Positions 49,992-60,231 of a stretch of 64,000 bases of DNA are shown here, piece by piece. The notes under the pieces were generated by a model that worked only from the letters and a program-made list of their open reading frames with translations, did not search any database and had not been told where the DNA came from. The DNA lies in the NCBI RefSeq assembly GCF_023498005.1, contig NZ_CP097289.1, positions 5,952,001-6,016,000 on the forward strand. Direction: 5' to 3'. How positions within the stretch are numbered: the stretch's first letter is position 1; each line of letters starts with the position of its first letter. The translations under genes and the position numbers were made by a program. The stretch is from Streptomyces durmitorensis. GTDB lineage: Bacteria > Actinomycetota > Actinomycetes > Streptomycetales > Streptomycetaceae.

Positions 49992-51671
49992 TCAGGCGCC
50001 GAGTACGCCGACGAGGATCGGCCCGGTCAGGGGGAGCAGGAAGTTCGAGAGCGCGTAGGTGATCGTGTAGCCGAGCAGCGGGACCGAGCTCTGGGCCACC
50101 TGGGTGACGGAGGTGATGGCCGGGGTCGAGCACTGCTGTCCCGCGATGGCTCCGATCAGGAGCGGTTTCTCGATCTTCAGGAGCTTGCGGCCGACGACGA
50201 GCGAGATCGTCGCGGGCACGAGGACCATCGCGATCCCGGCGAACGGGAGCAGCGCCCCGTACTCCTTGAGCAGCGGCCAGGCCTGAGGCCCCGAGACGAG
50301 CCCCGTACAGGCGATGAAGATCGCCAGGCCCATGTCCTTCAGGGTGTTGGCGGCCTGCGGCGGGAACGCCCCGAAGGTCTGCTTGCGGGAGCGGAACCAG
50401 CCGAAGAGCAGCCCGGAGATCAGACAGCCGCCGCCCGTGCCGAGCGACATCGGCACGTCGCCGAAGTGCACGACGACCTGGCCGAGCAGGGATCCCGCCG
50501 CGATGCCGAGGCCCAGATAGATGAAGTCGGTGGCGTCGTTCTTGACGACCGCGCCGATCCTGGCGACCAGCTTGTTCAGGCCGGAGCGCGCGCCCACCAG
50601 GGTGAGCACGTCACCGCGGCGCACGGTGGTGGAGCCGGCCGCGGGCAGATGCTGATCACCGCGCAGTACGTCGGTGACGTACACGCCGTCCTTGATGAAC
50701 TCGGGATGGGCGCGCTGGAGGTCGTCCACGCTCAGGCCGTCCGACGCCTTCTCGGTGACGGCGACCTGGGCGGTGGCGAGGGGGGTGTCGACGCCGGGGA
50801 TGCCGGGGGTCTCGGGGCCGATGAGGTGCCCCGACTCGATGACGTTGGCGCGGCGGCCGACCACGAGGACCAGGTCGGAGAGGGTGAGCGCGAGGCCGGG
50901 CGCGGGCGTGAGCTGCTTGCTGCCGCGCTTGACGGCCTCGACGGTGACCCGGCCGTCGAGCTCCGCCTCCAGATCGCCGACGGTCCTGCCGTCGCCCGTG
51001 GTCACCAGATAGGTGCGGCCGACCATGCCGGGCAGCGCCTGGCGCTCGTCGGACTCCAGGCCGCCGCCCGCGCCGCGCATCTTCTCCCACAGCTCGCGCG
51101 AGGCGTCCCGCAGGTTGATGCGCAGCATCATCGGCATGATCTGGCTGGTGTAGAGCACGATGGTGATCAGGCCGAAGAGGTAGCAGACCGTGTACGCGGT
51201 GGCGACGTGCCCCTGGTACTGGGTGATCTGGTCCGGGGTGAGCCCGTCGAGCTTGCCGATGGCCTCGGTCGCCGTACCGACGACGGCCGACTCGGTGGCC
51301 GCGCCCGCCAGGATGCCGGACGCGGTGCCGACGTCCAGGTCGAAGGCCTTGGCGAGGCCGAACGCGATGCCGAGGACACAGACGAGCTCGATCCCGCAGA
51401 GCGCGAAGAAGCGCAGGCTCTCGCGGTTGAGGTTGGAGAAGAACTGGGGGCCCGCGAGATAGCCGAGGGCGAAGATGAAGAGCGCGAAGAAGATCGTCTT
51501 GACGTCGTCGGAGACGACGACCTTGGCCCAGGCGCCGAGCAGCAGCGAGACGATCAGCGTGCCGCAGATGCCGCCCAGGGTGATGGGACCGACGCGCACC
51601 TTGCCCACCAGGTAGCCCAGGGCGAGGCAGATGAACAGCGCGAACTCGGGGTGATCACGGAGTACGCCCAT
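49992..51671 (-). CDS. AspT-type aspartate:alanine exchanger, copy 2
   Basis: 559 residues, same domain layout as the downstream gene: halves at about 10-175 and 385-559 around two RCK_C domains. Loop motifs are AGAATESAVVGTATEAIGKL and AGQQCSTPAITSV. Similarity to the neighbour is clear but distant, so this is an old duplication, not a recent one. Heteromeric function with the first copy is possible. Start ATG 51671. Probably the first gene of the three. Confidence 0.88.
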   Translation of the reverse strand: MGVLRDHPEFALFICLALGYLVGKVRVGPITLGGICGTLIVSLLLGAWAKVVVSDDVKTIFFALFIFALGYLAGPQFFSNLNRESLRFFALCGIELVCVLGIAFGLAKAFDLDVGTASGILAGAATESAVVGTATEAIGKLDGLTPDQITQYQGHVATAYTVCYLFGLITIVLYTSQIMPMMLRINLRDASRELWEKMRGAGGGLESDERQALPGMVGRTYLVTTGDGRTVGDLEAELDGRVTVEAVKRGSKQLTPAPGLALTLSDLVLVVGRRANVIESGHLIGPETPGIPGVDTPLATAQVAVTEKASDGLSVDDLQRAHPEFIKDGVYVTDVLRGDQHLPAAGSTTVRRGDVLTLVGARSGLNKLVARIGAVVKNDATDFIYLGLGIAAGSLLGQVVVHFGDVPMSLGTGGGCLISGLLFGWFRSRKQTFGAFPPQAANTLKDMGLAIFIACTGLVSGPQAWPLLKEYGALLPFAGIAMVLVPATISLVVGRKLLKIEKPLLIGAIAGQQCSTPAITSVTQVAQSSVPLLGYTITYALSNFLLPLTGPILVGVLGA

Positions 51672-51722
51672 CGACGCTCACCGTGCCTGATCTATGACGA
51701 TATGTGGCATACGGGAAACCTA

Positions 51723-51755
51723 AGGAGCCGAGTGGCGGCGTGCCACTCGGCTCCT
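51723..51755. terminator. Hairpin terminator after bglC
   Basis: AGGAGCCGAGTGGC (51723-51736) pairs perfectly with 51742-51755 across a 5-base loop. It follows the bglC stop by 19 bases and lies upstream of the aspartate cluster. Confidence 0.88.
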
Positions 51756-51773
51756 GGTCCGTTTCCCGCGGGG

Positions 51774-53195
51774 TCAGCCCACGGCGCCCTCCAGCGGCAG
51801 CTCACCGGCGGCCGCGACCGCCGCGTACCAGTGGGCGCTGGACTTCGGGACGCGGGCCTGCGTCTCGTAGTCGACGTACACCGCGCCGAAGCGCTTTCCG
51901 TAGCCGTACGACCATTCGAAGTTGTCCATCAGGGACCAGAGGTAGTAGCCGCGGACGTCGGCCCCGTCCGTGATGGCCCGGCGCACGGCGGCCAGGTGGC
52001 CGTGGAGGTAGGCGATGCGCTCCGGGTCGTGGACGCGGCCTTCCGCGTCCGGCTTGTCGTCGTAGGCCGCGCCGTTCTCGGTGACGTACAGCGGAAGGCC
52101 CGGCGCCTCCCGTGAGTAGCGCATGATCAGCTCGTGCAGCCCCGTCGGGTCGATGGTCCAGCCCATCTCGGTGCGGTCGCCCGGCGTCTGGTGGAAGGCC
52201 ACGTCGTCGGAGCCCGGCCACGGCGAGTGCTCGCTCGCGCCGTGCCCGTCGGCGCGCGGGCTGCCCGGCTCGTCGTGCGCGGCCGAGACCAGCGCGGGCG
52301 TGTAGTAGTTCAGGCCGAGCGCGTCCAGCGGCTGGTGGGCGGCGGCCAGGTCGCCGTCCTGCACGAAGGACCAGTCGGTGACCCGGGCCGTGTCGGTGAG
52401 CAGGTCCGCGGGGTAGGCGCCGTGCAGCATCGGGCCGTGGAAGACACCGTTGGCGAGGTTGTCGATGCGGCGGCGGGCGTCCAGGTCCGCGGGGCTCTCC
52501 GAAACCGCCCTGACCACCGAGGAGTTGAGGCTCACCGCGACCCGGGCGCGGGCGGGCAGGGCCGCGCGCAGCGCCTGCGTGCCCAGGCCGTGCGCGAGGT
52601 TGAGGTGGTGCGCGGCCTGGAGCGCGGCCGCCGGGTCGGTGCGGCCGGGGGCGTGCACACCGGAGCCGTAGCCCAGAAAGGCGCTGCACCACGGCTCGTT
52701 GAGCGTGATCCACGACTCGACGCGGTCACCGAGCGCCTCGGCGACGAAGCCCGCGTACTCGGCGAACCGGTAGGCGGTCTCCCGCGCCGGCCAGCCGCCC
52801 GCGTCCTCCAACTCCTGTGGCAGATCCCAGTGGTAGAGCGTCAGGGCGGGCTTGATGCCCTTGCCGAGCAGCTCGTCGACGAGCCGCCGGTAGAAGTCGA
52901 GGCCGCGCTGGACGGCGGGGCCGCGCCCGGTGGGCTGCACCCGCGACCAGGAGACGGAGAACCGGTAGGCGTTCAGACCGAGGTCCGCCATGAGCGCCAC
53001 GTCGTCGCGGTAGCGGTGGTAGTGCTCGACGGCCACGTCACCGGTGTCGCCGTCGGCCGTCCTGCCGGGCGTGTGGCTGAAGGTGTCCCAGATGGAGGGG
53101 GTGCGGCCGTCTTCGCGTACGGCGCCCTCGATCTGGTACGCGGACGTGGCCGCGCCCCAGAGGAAGTCGGCCGGAAAGGTGAGGGATTCAGGCAT
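51774..53195 (-). CDS. bglC: GH1 beta-glucosidase
   Basis: 473 residues from ATG 53195. Acid/base Glu167 (TLNEPW) and nucleophile Glu373 (LYVTENG) are both in place; the start [19 protein letters not shown] is the GH1 N-terminal signature. No signal peptide, so it hydrolyses imported cellobiose/cellotriose in the cytosol. It is 122 bases downstream of cebG on the same strand and has its own CebR-type operator overlapping the start codon. Confidence 0.93.
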   Translation of the reverse strand: MPESLTFPADFLWGAATSAYQIEGAVREDGRTPSIWDTFSHTPGRTADGDTGDVAVEHYHRYRDDVALMADLGLNAYRFSVSWSRVQPTGRGPAVQRGLDFYRRLVDELLGKGIKPALTLYHWDLPQELEDAGGWPARETAYRFAEYAGFVAEALGDRVESWITLNEPWCSAFLGYGSGVHAPGRTDPAAALQAAHHLNLAHGLGTQALRAALPARARVAVSLNSSVVRAVSESPADLDARRRIDNLANGVFHGPMLHGAYPADLLTDTARVTDWSFVQDGDLAAAHQPLDALGLNYYTPALVSAAHDEPGSPRADGHGASEHSPWPGSDDVAFHQTPGDRTEMGWTIDPTGLHELIMRYSREAPGLPLYVTENGAAYDDKPDAEGRVHDPERIAYLHGHLAAVRRAITDGADVRGYYLWSLMDNFEWSYGYGKRFGAVYVDYETQARVPKSSAHWYAAVAAAGELPLEGAVG

Positions 53196-53208
53196 GGAAG
53201 CGCTCCCA
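53195..53208 (-). promoter_or_regulatory. CebR operator overlapping the bglC start
   Basis: TGGAAGCGCTCCCA, one base off the CebR consensus TGGGAGCGCTCCCA. Its first base is the A of the bglC ATG (read on the minus strand), so bound CebR would block both transcription and translation start. Confidence 0.85.
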
Positions 53209-53317
53209 TGGGAGGGGGGAAGAAGGACAAGGAAGAGCGGGCTGGTGGCCAGGGCCGAGGTGGCGGCGACTCGACCCTGGCGGGAGAGAGATACGAGCTG
53301 CGGCAGGCGGAGAGGGC

Positions 53318-54217
53318 TCAGCCCTTGACCGCGCCCTGCATGATGCCGCTCACGATCTGCTTGCCGAAGATGACGAACGCCAGGAGCAGCGGCAGCGTGC
53401 CGAGCAGGGCGCCCGCCATGATCACCGCCCGGTCCGGGATGTAGCCCGTGCCGAGCGAGTTGAGCGCCACCTGCACGGTGGGGTTCGACTGGTTCAGCGC
53501 GATGATCGGCCAGAGGAAGTCGTTCCAGGCCATGACGAACGTAAGCAGACCGAGGACCGCCATCGCGGGCCGTGCCGCCGGGAACACCACGTGCCAGATG
53601 ATCCGCAGGCTGCTGGCCCCGTCCATCCGGGCCGCCTCGATGAGCTCGCTCGGCAGCGCCTGAAGGAGGTACTGCCGCATGAAGAACACCCCGAAGGCGC
53701 TCACGAACGTCGGCAGGATCACCGCCTGGAGCTGGTTGGTCCACTGCAGGTCCGCGATCCACAGATAGAGCGGTACGACGCTGAGCTGCGGCGGCACCAT
53801 CATCGTGCCGATGGTCAGCAGGAGCAGCAGCCCGCTGAACTTGAACTTCAGCTTGGCGAAGGCGAATCCGGCGATCGTGGAGAACAGGACGGTGCCGATC
53901 GTGATGCTGCCCGCCACGATCGTGGTGTTGAGCATCGCGTCGCCCAGGCTCGCCTCGGTCCACGCCCGTTCGAGGTTCTTGAACAGATTGCCGCCGAACC
54001 ACAGCGGCGGCGGGGTCTGGGCGAGCCGCCCGCTCGTGCGCGAGGCCGCGATCGCCGTCCAGATCAGCGGCGCGAGCGAGACGGCCGTGAACAGCGCGAG
54101 GACGAGGTAGGTCACGGGCCCCGCGTGCATCGTGCGGCCGGCCTTCAGACCCAGGGGACGCCCGGCCTTGGGGGCCACGGGACGCCGGTCCTCGGGGGCC
54201 ATGGTGCCGGACTTCAT
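53318..54217 (-). CDS. cebG: Cello-oligosaccharide ABC permease CebG
   Basis: 299 residues of the MalG-like permease family, six helices. The EAA loop is [20 protein letters not shown] (about residues 187-206). ATG 54217 overlaps the cebF stop by four bases. The cytosolic N-terminus is Arg/Pro-rich. Forms the channel with CebF. Confidence 0.93.
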   Translation of the reverse strand: MKSGTMAPEDRRPVAPKAGRPLGLKAGRTMHAGPVTYLVLALFTAVSLAPLIWTAIAASRTSGRLAQTPPPLWFGGNLFKNLERAWTEASLGDAMLNTTIVAGSITIGTVLFSTIAGFAFAKLKFKFSGLLLLLTIGTMMVPPQLSVVPLYLWIADLQWTNQLQAVILPTFVSAFGVFFMRQYLLQALPSELIEAARMDGASSLRIIWHVVFPAARPAMAVLGLLTFVMAWNDFLWPIIALNQSNPTVQVALNSLGTGYIPDRAVIMAGALLGTLPLLLAFVIFGKQIVSGIMQGAVKG

Positions 54218-55227
54218 TGGGCCTTCCTCAGACGTCGGGCGATCAGCAGATTGACCGCGGCGATGAGCAGCAGGATCACGAGCATCAGCCAGGCGACGGC
54301 CGAGGCGCGCCCCAGATGGCCGTTGATCCAGCCCTGGTCGTACAGATAGAGACCCAGCGTCTGGAACTGGTGGTCCGCGCCGCCCTTGGACCCGGCCGTG
54401 CCGCCGAACAGCAGGGGCTCACCGAAGAGTTGGGTCGCCCCGATGGTCGAGACGACCACCGTGAACAGGATCGTCGGACGCAGCATCGGGATCGTCACGT
54501 GCCGGAACTGCTGCCAGCGCGATGCGCCGTCGAGCGAGGCCGACTCGTACAGGTCGTGCGGCACGGCCTGCATCGCCGCCAGATAGATCAGCGCGTTGTA
54601 GCCGGTCCACCGCCAGATGACGATCGACGACACCGCGAACTGTGAACCCCAGGACGATTCACGCCAGTTGACGGGGTCGATGCCGACGGAACCGATCACC
54701 CAGTTGACCATGCCGCCGTCCCAGGCGAACAGCAGCGTGAAGACCAGCGATGCGCTCGCCACCGACGTGGCGTACGGAGCGAGCATCGCCACGCGCCACA
54801 GGGTGGAGCCGCGCAGCTTGTAGTTGAGCAGATGCGCGATGCCGAGTGCGACGGCGAGCTGGGGGACGGTGGAGATGATGCCGATGGTGAAGGTGTTGCC
54901 GAGCGCGTTCCAGAAGTAGTCGCTCTGCAGCAGGTTGGTGTAGTTCTCCAGGCCGAGCCAGGTGCTGTCGTCGAGGTTGGTCAGCTCCAGGCGATGCAGC
55001 GATGCCCAGCCGGTGTAGAGCAGCGGGAACAGGCCGAAGGCGCCGAAGAAGAGGAAGAACGGGGCGACGAAGACGTACGGCGACGCCTTTATGTCCCAGC
55101 GGTACAGGCGACTGCGCCACGAGGACGTGGGGGAGCCTTTACGGCTCCCGGACGCGGCCGGGGCCGCGTCCCCCTCACCGGGGGACGCGGTCTCGGCGTA
55201 CTCAGCGGTCTCGGACATGCGCGTCAC
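54214..55227 (-). CDS. cebF: Cello-oligosaccharide ABC permease CebF
   Basis: 337 residues from GTG 55227, which overlaps the cebE stop (GTGA); ATG 55218 is an alternative. MalF-like with six to seven helices and the EAA loop [20 protein letters not shown]. No ATPase gene is in the cluster, as expected: these transporters use the shared ATPase MsiK encoded elsewhere. Confidence 0.93.
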   Translation of the reverse strand: MTRMSETAEYAETASPGEGDAAPAASGSRKGSPTSSWRSRLYRWDIKASPYVFVAPFFLFFGAFGLFPLLYTGWASLHRLELTNLDDSTWLGLENYTNLLQSDYFWNALGNTFTIGIISTVPQLAVALGIAHLLNYKLRGSTLWRVAMLAPYATSVASASLVFTLLFAWDGGMVNWVIGSVGIDPVNWRESSWGSQFAVSSIVIWRWTGYNALIYLAAMQAVPHDLYESASLDGASRWQQFRHVTIPMLRPTILFTVVVSTIGATQLFGEPLLFGGTAGSKGGADHQFQTLGLYLYDQGWINGHLGRASAVAWLMLVILLLIAAVNLLIARRLRKAQ

Positions 55228-56537
55228 TGTCCCAGAACATCCTTGATCTCCTTCTGAGCGGCTTCCCAGCCCTCTGCGGGAGACTTGCCCTGTTGCTCCA
55301 CCTGGAGGACACCGATGTCCGTGATGGACTGGCCGATCTGGGCGTCCTTGAGGCCGTAGACGGCCGCCGGGGTGTTCTTCGCGATGTCGGCGAAGATCTG
55401 CGTGATGGGCGCGTCATTGAAGTACGCCTTGGTGGCGGGCGACGGCTTCAGCGTGTCGTACGCCGACGGGGTGGACGGGAAGCTGGCCTGCTTGGCGAAG
55501 ACCTTCGCGAGCTGCTCGGGCTGGGTCAGCCAGACGGCGAGCTCGGTCGCCTCCTTCTTGTGCTTGCCCGCGCTCGGCACGCCGAGGAACGTTCCTCCCC
55601 AGTTGCCGTCCGTGGGCGCCTTGGCCATGTCCCACTGGCCCTTGCCCTCCGGGCCGGTCTTCTCCTGGATGTAGCCGGCCATCCACGCGGGGCAGGCCAC
55701 GGTGGCGAACTTGGCGTTGGCGAAGCCCTGGTCCCACGTCGGGTCGAACTGCTTGAGCTTGGACGACATGTCGCCCTTCGCGACCTTCATCGCCGCGTCC
55801 CAGGCGTCCTTGCGGCCCTTGCTGTCCTCGTAGATCTCCTTGCCGCCCTTGTCGTAGTACCGCTCTTTCGCACCGGCGAAGACGGCGTTGTAGACACTGG
55901 AGGCGGAGTCGACGAACTTGGTCTCGCCGGGGGCCTTCTTCATGTACTTCTCGCCGAGCGCGACGTACTTGTCCCAGTCGCCCGCCCACTCCTTGGCGAG
56001 CTCCTCGCGGTCGGTGGGCAGACCGGCCTTCTTGAAGAGGTCCTTGCGGTAACAGAGCGCCGTCGGGCCGATGTCGACGCCGAGGCCGACCGTCTTGCCG
56101 TCCTCGGTCGTGGCCTGCTTCCACTTCCAGTCGAGGTACGTGGCCTTGTCCACGCCCTCCGCCTTGCTCAGGTCCTCGAACTTGGCGCCCTGGGTCTGCA
56201 CGACCTCGGTGATGTTGCTGACCTCTATGGCCGCCACGTCGTTCACGCCGGCGCCGGACTGGAGCTGGGTCAGAAGCTTCGGGTAGTAGGCGTCGTTCCG
56301 CTCGATGACGTTCTCTTTGATCTTGATGTTCGGGTGCGACTTCTCGTACTCGGCGTAGAGACCTGCCTGCTTCAGGCCAAGCACACCGAACGTGCCCACA
56401 TTGAGCGTGACCTTGCCGTCACCGCCCTCCGAGCCGCTGTCGTCGTCGCTGGAACACCCGGCCAGCAGGCTCGTGGCCAGCGCGGACACGGCCGCGAAAG
56501 CCACCAGACGGTGTGGTCGGCGGGAACTCGTGCTCAT
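55224..56537 (-). CDS. cebE: Cello-oligosaccharide-binding lipoprotein CebE
   Basis: 437 residues from ATG 56537. Signal peptide with lipobox LLAGC, Cys at about residue 28, so lipid-anchored. Extracellular sugar-binding fold (SBP_bac_1) with YYPKLLTQLQSGAGVNDVAA, GLGVDIGPTALCYRKDLFKK and TFLGVPSAGKHKKEATELAV. Binds cellobiose and cellotriose. First gene of the ceb operon; the promoter region carries the main CebR site. Confidence 0.95.
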   Translation of the reverse strand: MSTSSRRPHRLVAFAAVSALATSLLAGCSSDDDSGSEGGDGKVTLNVGTFGVLGLKQAGLYAEYEKSHPNIKIKENVIERNDAYYPKLLTQLQSGAGVNDVAAIEVSNITEVVQTQGAKFEDLSKAEGVDKATYLDWKWKQATTEDGKTVGLGVDIGPTALCYRKDLFKKAGLPTDREELAKEWAGDWDKYVALGEKYMKKAPGETKFVDSASSVYNAVFAGAKERYYDKGGKEIYEDSKGRKDAWDAAMKVAKGDMSSKLKQFDPTWDQGFANAKFATVACPAWMAGYIQEKTGPEGKGQWDMAKAPTDGNWGGTFLGVPSAGKHKKEATELAVWLTQPEQLAKVFAKQASFPSTPSAYDTLKPSPATKAYFNDAPITQIFADIAKNTPAAVYGLKDAQIGQSITDIGVLQVEQQGKSPAEGWEAAQKEIKDVLGQ

Positions 56538-56874
56538 TGCGTCCTCCTGTTGCCTGACGTGCCGACCCCCCGGCCAACTGCGCTTCTTGCCCCGTTGTTT
56601 GACTCTTCGGCTCGGGCGGGGAACGTGCGGGTTGTGTACGTGTCAGGTAGTGTGGGAGCGCTCCCACAAGTGATGAGTTGAAGAGTCGTGGCTGGGGGCG
56701 GGGGTGTCAAGGGACCGGACATAGAGATATGTCTTCAGTTATCGGGCTGTTACTCGGGCCGACACTCGGGTCGCGGTGAGGGTGCTCGCGCGTTCGGCCC
56801 AGCCGCCCGGTGATGATCAGGCTGTTACATTCCTCTACATTCCTCGCCGGGGGAAGTGCGACGGGAGGCGGACA
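56538..56874. promoter_or_regulatory. Divergent cebE/cebR control region
   Basis: 337 bases without a supported gene. It carries the exact CebR box at 56653-56666, 116 bases upstream of the cebE start. The plus-strand end has GGGAGGCGGACA, a good ribosome site for cebR. Confidence 0.8.
56653..56666 (-). promoter_or_regulatory. Exact CebR operator
   Basis: TGGGAGCGCTCCCA, a perfect 14-bp palindrome that equals the published CebR consensus. It controls cebEFG(-bglC) and perhaps cebR, with cellobiose or cellotriose as inducers. Confidence 0.95.
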
Positions 56875-57930
56875 ATGGCAGCTCACGGTGCGCGCAGCCG
56901 CAGTGGCGGGCGACCGACCCTGGAGGAGGTCGCCGCGAGGGCAGGGGTGGGCCGCGGGACGGTCTCCCGGGTGATCAACGGCTCGCCGCGGGTGAGCGAG
57001 GCGACCAGGACGGCCGTCGAGGCCGCCGTCGCGGAGCTCGGTTACGTCCCGAACACGGCGGCCCGTGCCCTGGCCGCCAACCGCACGGACGCCATCGCCC
57101 TGGTCGTGCCCGAGCCCGAGACCCGCTTCTTCGCCGAGCCGTACTTCTCCGACGTCCTGCGCGGTGTCGGAGCGGAGCTCGGCGAGACGGAGATGCAGCT
57201 CCTGCTGATCTTCGCCGGGAACGACCGCAGGCGTCAGCGCCTGGCGCAGTATCTGGCGGCCCACCGCGTCGACGGCGTCCTGCTTGTCTCCGTCCACGCC
57301 GACGACCCGCTGCCGGACCTCCTCGCCCAGCTGGAGATCCCCGCGGTGATCAGCGGCCGCCGCTCGGCCGACGAGGCGCTGCCCTCGGTGGACTCCGACA
57401 ACTTCGCGGGCGCGCACTCGGCGGTGGAGCACCTCCTGGCCCGCGGCCGCACGTCCATAGCCACCATCACCGGCCGCCTGGACGTCTACGGCGCCCAGCG
57501 CCGCCTGGACGGCTACCGCGCCGCACTGTCGGACGCGGGCCACTCCGTGGACGAGCGCCTGATCGCGCCCGGCGACTTCACGGAGGAGGGCGGCCGCCGG
57601 GCGATGGCGGAGCTTCTGGAGGCCTGCCCCGGCATCGACGCGGTGTTCGCGGGCTCGGACGTGATGGCCGCGGGCGCGCGCCAGGTCCTTCGGGAGGCCG
57701 GGCGCCGGATACCCGACGACGTGGCCCTCGTCGGCTTCGACGACTCGGCCATCGCCCGGCACATGGACCCGCCGCTGACGAGCGTGCGCCAGCCGATCGA
57801 GGAGATGGGCCGGGCGATGATCGACCTGCTGCTCGCCGAGATCGCGGACGACCGCCCGGCATCCGCCCGGCGCCTCGAACACCGCCAACTGGTGCTGCCG
57901 ACGGAACTGGTGGAGCGGCAGTCGTCCTGA
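56875..57930 (+). CDS. cebR: LacI-family cellulose-utilisation repressor CebR
   Basis: 351 residues from ATG 56875 (ribosome site GGGAGG). LacI helix-turn-helix PTLEEVAARAGVGRGTVSRV at about 14-33, followed by NGSPRVSEATR. The effector domain is of the sugar-binding type with DDVALVGFDDSAIARHMDPP near the end. In S. griseus and S. scabies this protein also controls virulence-linked genes; here its target sites are the two CebR boxes nearby. Confidence 0.95.
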   Translation: MAAHGARSRSGGRPTLEEVAARAGVGRGTVSRVINGSPRVSEATRTAVEAAVAELGYVPNTAARALAANRTDAIALVVPEPETRFFAEPYFSDVLRGVGAELGETEMQLLLIFAGNDRRRQRLAQYLAAHRVDGVLLVSVHADDPLPDLLAQLEIPAVISGRRSADEALPSVDSDNFAGAHSAVEHLLARGRTSIATITGRLDVYGAQRRLDGYRAALSDAGHSVDERLIAPGDFTEEGGRRAMAELLEACPGIDAVFAGSDVMAAGARQVLREAGRRIPDDVALVGFDDSAIARHMDPPLTSVRQPIEEMGRAMIDLLLAEIADDRPASARRLEHRQLVLPTELVERQSS

Positions 57931-58152
57931 GGCTTCTGCGGGCCGCCGACGCGGGAGGCAACCGACGGCCCTTGCGCCCCGGCGTCCCGTACCGACACGG
58001 GCCGCACGAAGCGCCACACGCACTGTGCACCTGCCCCGCGCGAGGGGGAAGGGTGTGCGCGGGCAGACCATGGGGGCGGCTTTCGCGCCCCGTGTGAGAG
58101 CGCGCCCTGTGTGAGAGGCGCGAGAGCCGAACCGTCGCAGAGTCGCAGACAC

Positions 58153-58192
58153 GAAGAAGGCCCGGTCCGTTTTCACGGACCGGGCCTTCTTC
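58153..58192. terminator. 18-bp perfect hairpin terminator
   Basis: 58153-58170 pairs perfectly with 58175-58192 around TTTC. It serves the minus-strand tRNA-His (7 bases away) and can also stop cebR transcription from the other side. Confidence 0.93.
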
Positions 58193-58198
58193 ATTCAG

Positions 58199-58272
58199 GG
58201 TGAGTGACGGGACTTGAACCCGCGGCCACCTGGACCACAACCAGGTGCTCTACCAACTGAGCTACACCCACC
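58199..58272 (-). tRNA. tRNA-His (GTG)
   Basis: Acceptor GTGGGTG/CACTCAC with the extra G-1 (C at 58272 on the plus strand) opposite discriminator C, the mark of tRNA-His. Anticodon arm CCTGG-TTGTGGT-CCAGG gives GTG. CCA is not encoded. Confidence 0.97.
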
Positions 58273-58314
58273 ATGTCCGGTCGTTTTTCTTTCTTCCGAC
58301 CGGCCGAGAAAAAG

Positions 58315-58365
58315 TGTACAGGGTCCGAAGGGGTGCTCGCGCACGCGTTTTCCGGACCCCGTACA
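58315..58365 (-). terminator. Terminator of the adpA-orn unit
   Basis: TGTACAGGGTCCG (58315-58327) pairs with 58353-58365 with one mismatch; the loop is 25 bases. It sits 17 bases past the orn stop. Confidence 0.7.
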
Positions 58366-58382
58366 GAAGGGTTCCGCGGAGG

Positions 58383-58985
58383 CTACTCCGCAGGCAGCAC
58401 GTACTTCGCCGCGATGGTTTTCGCGGTGTCCGAGTCCGGTCCGGGCTGCGGCACGAAGACCGCCTCGCGGTAGTAGCGCAGCTCGGCGATGGACTCGCGG
58501 ATGTCGGCAAGCGCCCGGTGGTTGCCGTTCTTGTCCGGGCTGTTGAAGTACGCCCGGGGGTACCACCGCCGGGCGAGTTCCTTGATGGAGGAGACGTCGA
58601 CGATGCGGTAGTGGAGAAACTCCTCCAGTGTCCGCATGTCGCGCAGCAGGAAGCCGCGGTCGGTGCCGACCGAGTTCCCGCAGAGCGGAGCCTTGCGCGG
58701 CTCCTTGACGTGCTCACGTACGTACGCCAGGACCTGCTCCTCGGCGTCGGCCAGCGTCGTGCCAGAGGCCAGTTCGTCGAGGAGCCCCGAGGTGGTGTGC
58801 ATTTTGCGCACCACCTCGGGCATGGTCTCCAGCGCCGCGTCCGGCGGGCGGATCACGATGTCCACACCTTCGCCGAGCACGTTCAGTTCCGAGTCGGTGA
58901 CCAGTGCGGCCACCTCGATAAGTGCGTCATCCGTCAGCGAGAGCCCGGTCATCTCGCAGTCGATCCACACCATGCGATCGTTCAT
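58383..58985 (-). CDS. orn: Oligoribonuclease
   Basis: 200 residues from ATG 58985. DEDDh 3'-5' exonuclease: Exo [10 protein letters not shown] (Asp and Glu), Exo II region [16 protein letters not shown], Exo III with [12 protein letters not shown] (His and Asp). Degrades di- to short oligoribonucleotides, including pGpG from c-di-GMP hydrolysis, which links it to the GGDEF-EAL gene at 28-30 kb. Starts 10 bases after the adpA stop, so co-transcribed with it. Confidence 0.97.
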   Translation of the reverse strand: MNDRMVWIDCEMTGLSLTDDALIEVAALVTDSELNVLGEGVDIVIRPPDAALETMPEVVRKMHTTSGLLDELASGTTLADAEEQVLAYVREHVKEPRKAPLCGNSVGTDRGFLLRDMRTLEEFLHYRIVDVSSIKELARRWYPRAYFNSPDKNGNHRALADIRESIAELRYYREAVFVPQPGPDSDTAKTIAAKYVLPAE

Positions 58986-58995
58986 GCGTCTTACC

Positions 58996-60231
58996 CTACG
59001 GCGCGCTCCTCTGGCCGGGCAGTGGCGGACGGCCTGGCGCGTACACATCCGAGCTCGGCTTTCCCGGATCCGCGGACAGCGACGCCGACGGGCCGAAGGC
59101 GCTCGCGGCAGCCGTACGCCGTGTCTGGGACGGAACAGGGCCGCTCTCCGCGTTCACCGTCGGCGTGCTGGGAACGGGCGGCGCGGATTCCAGCATGGCC
59201 CGCTCACCCCCCTGCGGCCTGCGGGCGCGGTAAGCGGCCCGGTAGGCAGCGGGCGAGGAGCCCAGCTGGCGGCGGAAGTGGCCGCGCAGGGCCACGGGCG
59301 AGCGGAAGCCGCAACGGCCCGCGACCTCGTCGACGGAGTAGTCGGAGGTCTCGAGCAGCCGCTGCGCCTGCAGTACGCGCTGAGTGATCAGCCACTGCAG
59401 GGGAGCGCTCCCGGTGAGTGAGCGGAACCTGCGGTCGAAGGTCCGCCTGCTCATGTACGCGCGCGCGGCCAGGGTCTCCACGTCGAACTGCTCGTGGAGA
59501 TGTTCCAGGGCCCAGGCGACGACCTCGGCGAGCGGGTCGGCGCCGATCTCCTCTGGTAAAGACCTGTCGAGATAGCGCTCCTGGCCGCCGGCCCTGCGCG
59601 GAGGCACGACGAGCCTGCGGGCGAGAGCGCCCGCCGCCTCGTTGCCGTGGTCGGTGCGCACGATGTGCAGGCACAGATCGATTCCGGCCGCGGTCCCCGC
59701 GCTCGTGAGCACGTCCCCGTCGTCCACGAACAGCTCACGTGGGTCCACATGGACGGACGGATACCGCTTGGCCAGCGTCGGTGCGTACATCCAGTGCGTG
59801 GTCGCGGGCCTGCCGTCCAGCAGGCCGGCCGCCGCGAGCACGAATGCCCCGGTGCACAGGCCCACGATGCGGGCACCTTCTTCGTGCGCGCGGCGCAGCG
59901 CGTCGAGTGCCTCCGGCGGTGGCGGCGATGTGATCGACCGCCAGGCCGGCACCACGACGGTGCCCGCACGCCCTATGGCCTCCAGGCCATGTGGCGCGGT
60001 GAGTTCGAGCCCCCCGGTCGTACGCAGCGGACCCTCTTCACCGGCGCACACCAGCAACCGGTAGCGGGGGACCCCGGCGTCCTGCCGATCGATCCCGAAC
60101 ACGGAGAGCGGTATGGAACTCTCGAAGATGGGGCCACCGCTGAACAGCAGCACCGCGACAATCTCCCTGCGGCGGCGTCCGGAAAGCTTCCGCGACACGG
60201 CTTCTTGCACGGCAGTGGAGTCGTGGCTCAT
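58996..60231 (-). CDS. adpA: AdpA, AraC-family developmental master regulator
   Basis: 411 residues from ATG 60231. N-terminal DJ-1/ThiJ-PfpI-like domain (about 20-210, with [20 protein letters not shown] and [17 protein letters not shown]). C-terminal AraC helices (about 235-345: [40 protein letters not shown]). Leu225, in the linker between them, is the TTA codon at 59559-59557, the site through which bldA tRNA controls AdpA. The C-terminal 60 residues are variable and Pro/Ser-rich. Controls morphogenesis and secondary metabolism; its regulon in other species includes extracellular proteases and cellulose or chitin use. Confidence 0.97.
   Translation of the reverse strand: MSHDSTAVQEAVSRKLSGRRRREIVAVLLFSGGPIFESSIPLSVFGIDRQDAGVPRYRLLVCAGEEGPLRTTGGLELTAPHGLEAIGRAGTVVVPAWRSITSPPPPEALDALRRAHEEGARIVGLCTGAFVLAAAGLLDGRPATTHWMYAPTLAKRYPSVHVDPRELFVDDGDVLTSAGTAAGIDLCLHIVRTDHGNEAAGALARRLVVPPRRAGGQERYLDRSLPEEIGADPLAEVVAWALEHLHEQFDVETLAARAYMSRRTFDRRFRSLTGSAPLQWLITQRVLQAQRLLETSDYSVDEVAGRCGFRSPVALRGHFRRQLGSSPAAYRAAYRARRPQGGERAMLESAPPVPSTPTVNAESGPVPSQTRRTAAASAFGPSASLSADPGKPSSDVYAPGRPPLPGQRSAP

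Noticed and set aside
49086..52115. A plus-strand open frame of about 1000 codons antisense to both aspartate exchangers
   Set aside because: Composition (Gly/Glu/Asp/Arg runs with no domain) is typical of the mirror frame of high-GC genes; the minus-strand genes have clear families.
58277..58303. Hairpin CCGGTCG...CGACCGG beside tRNA-His as a separate terminator
   Set aside because: Short stem with a long T-rich loop located upstream of the tRNA; the structure at 58315-58365 explains the end of the orn transcript better.
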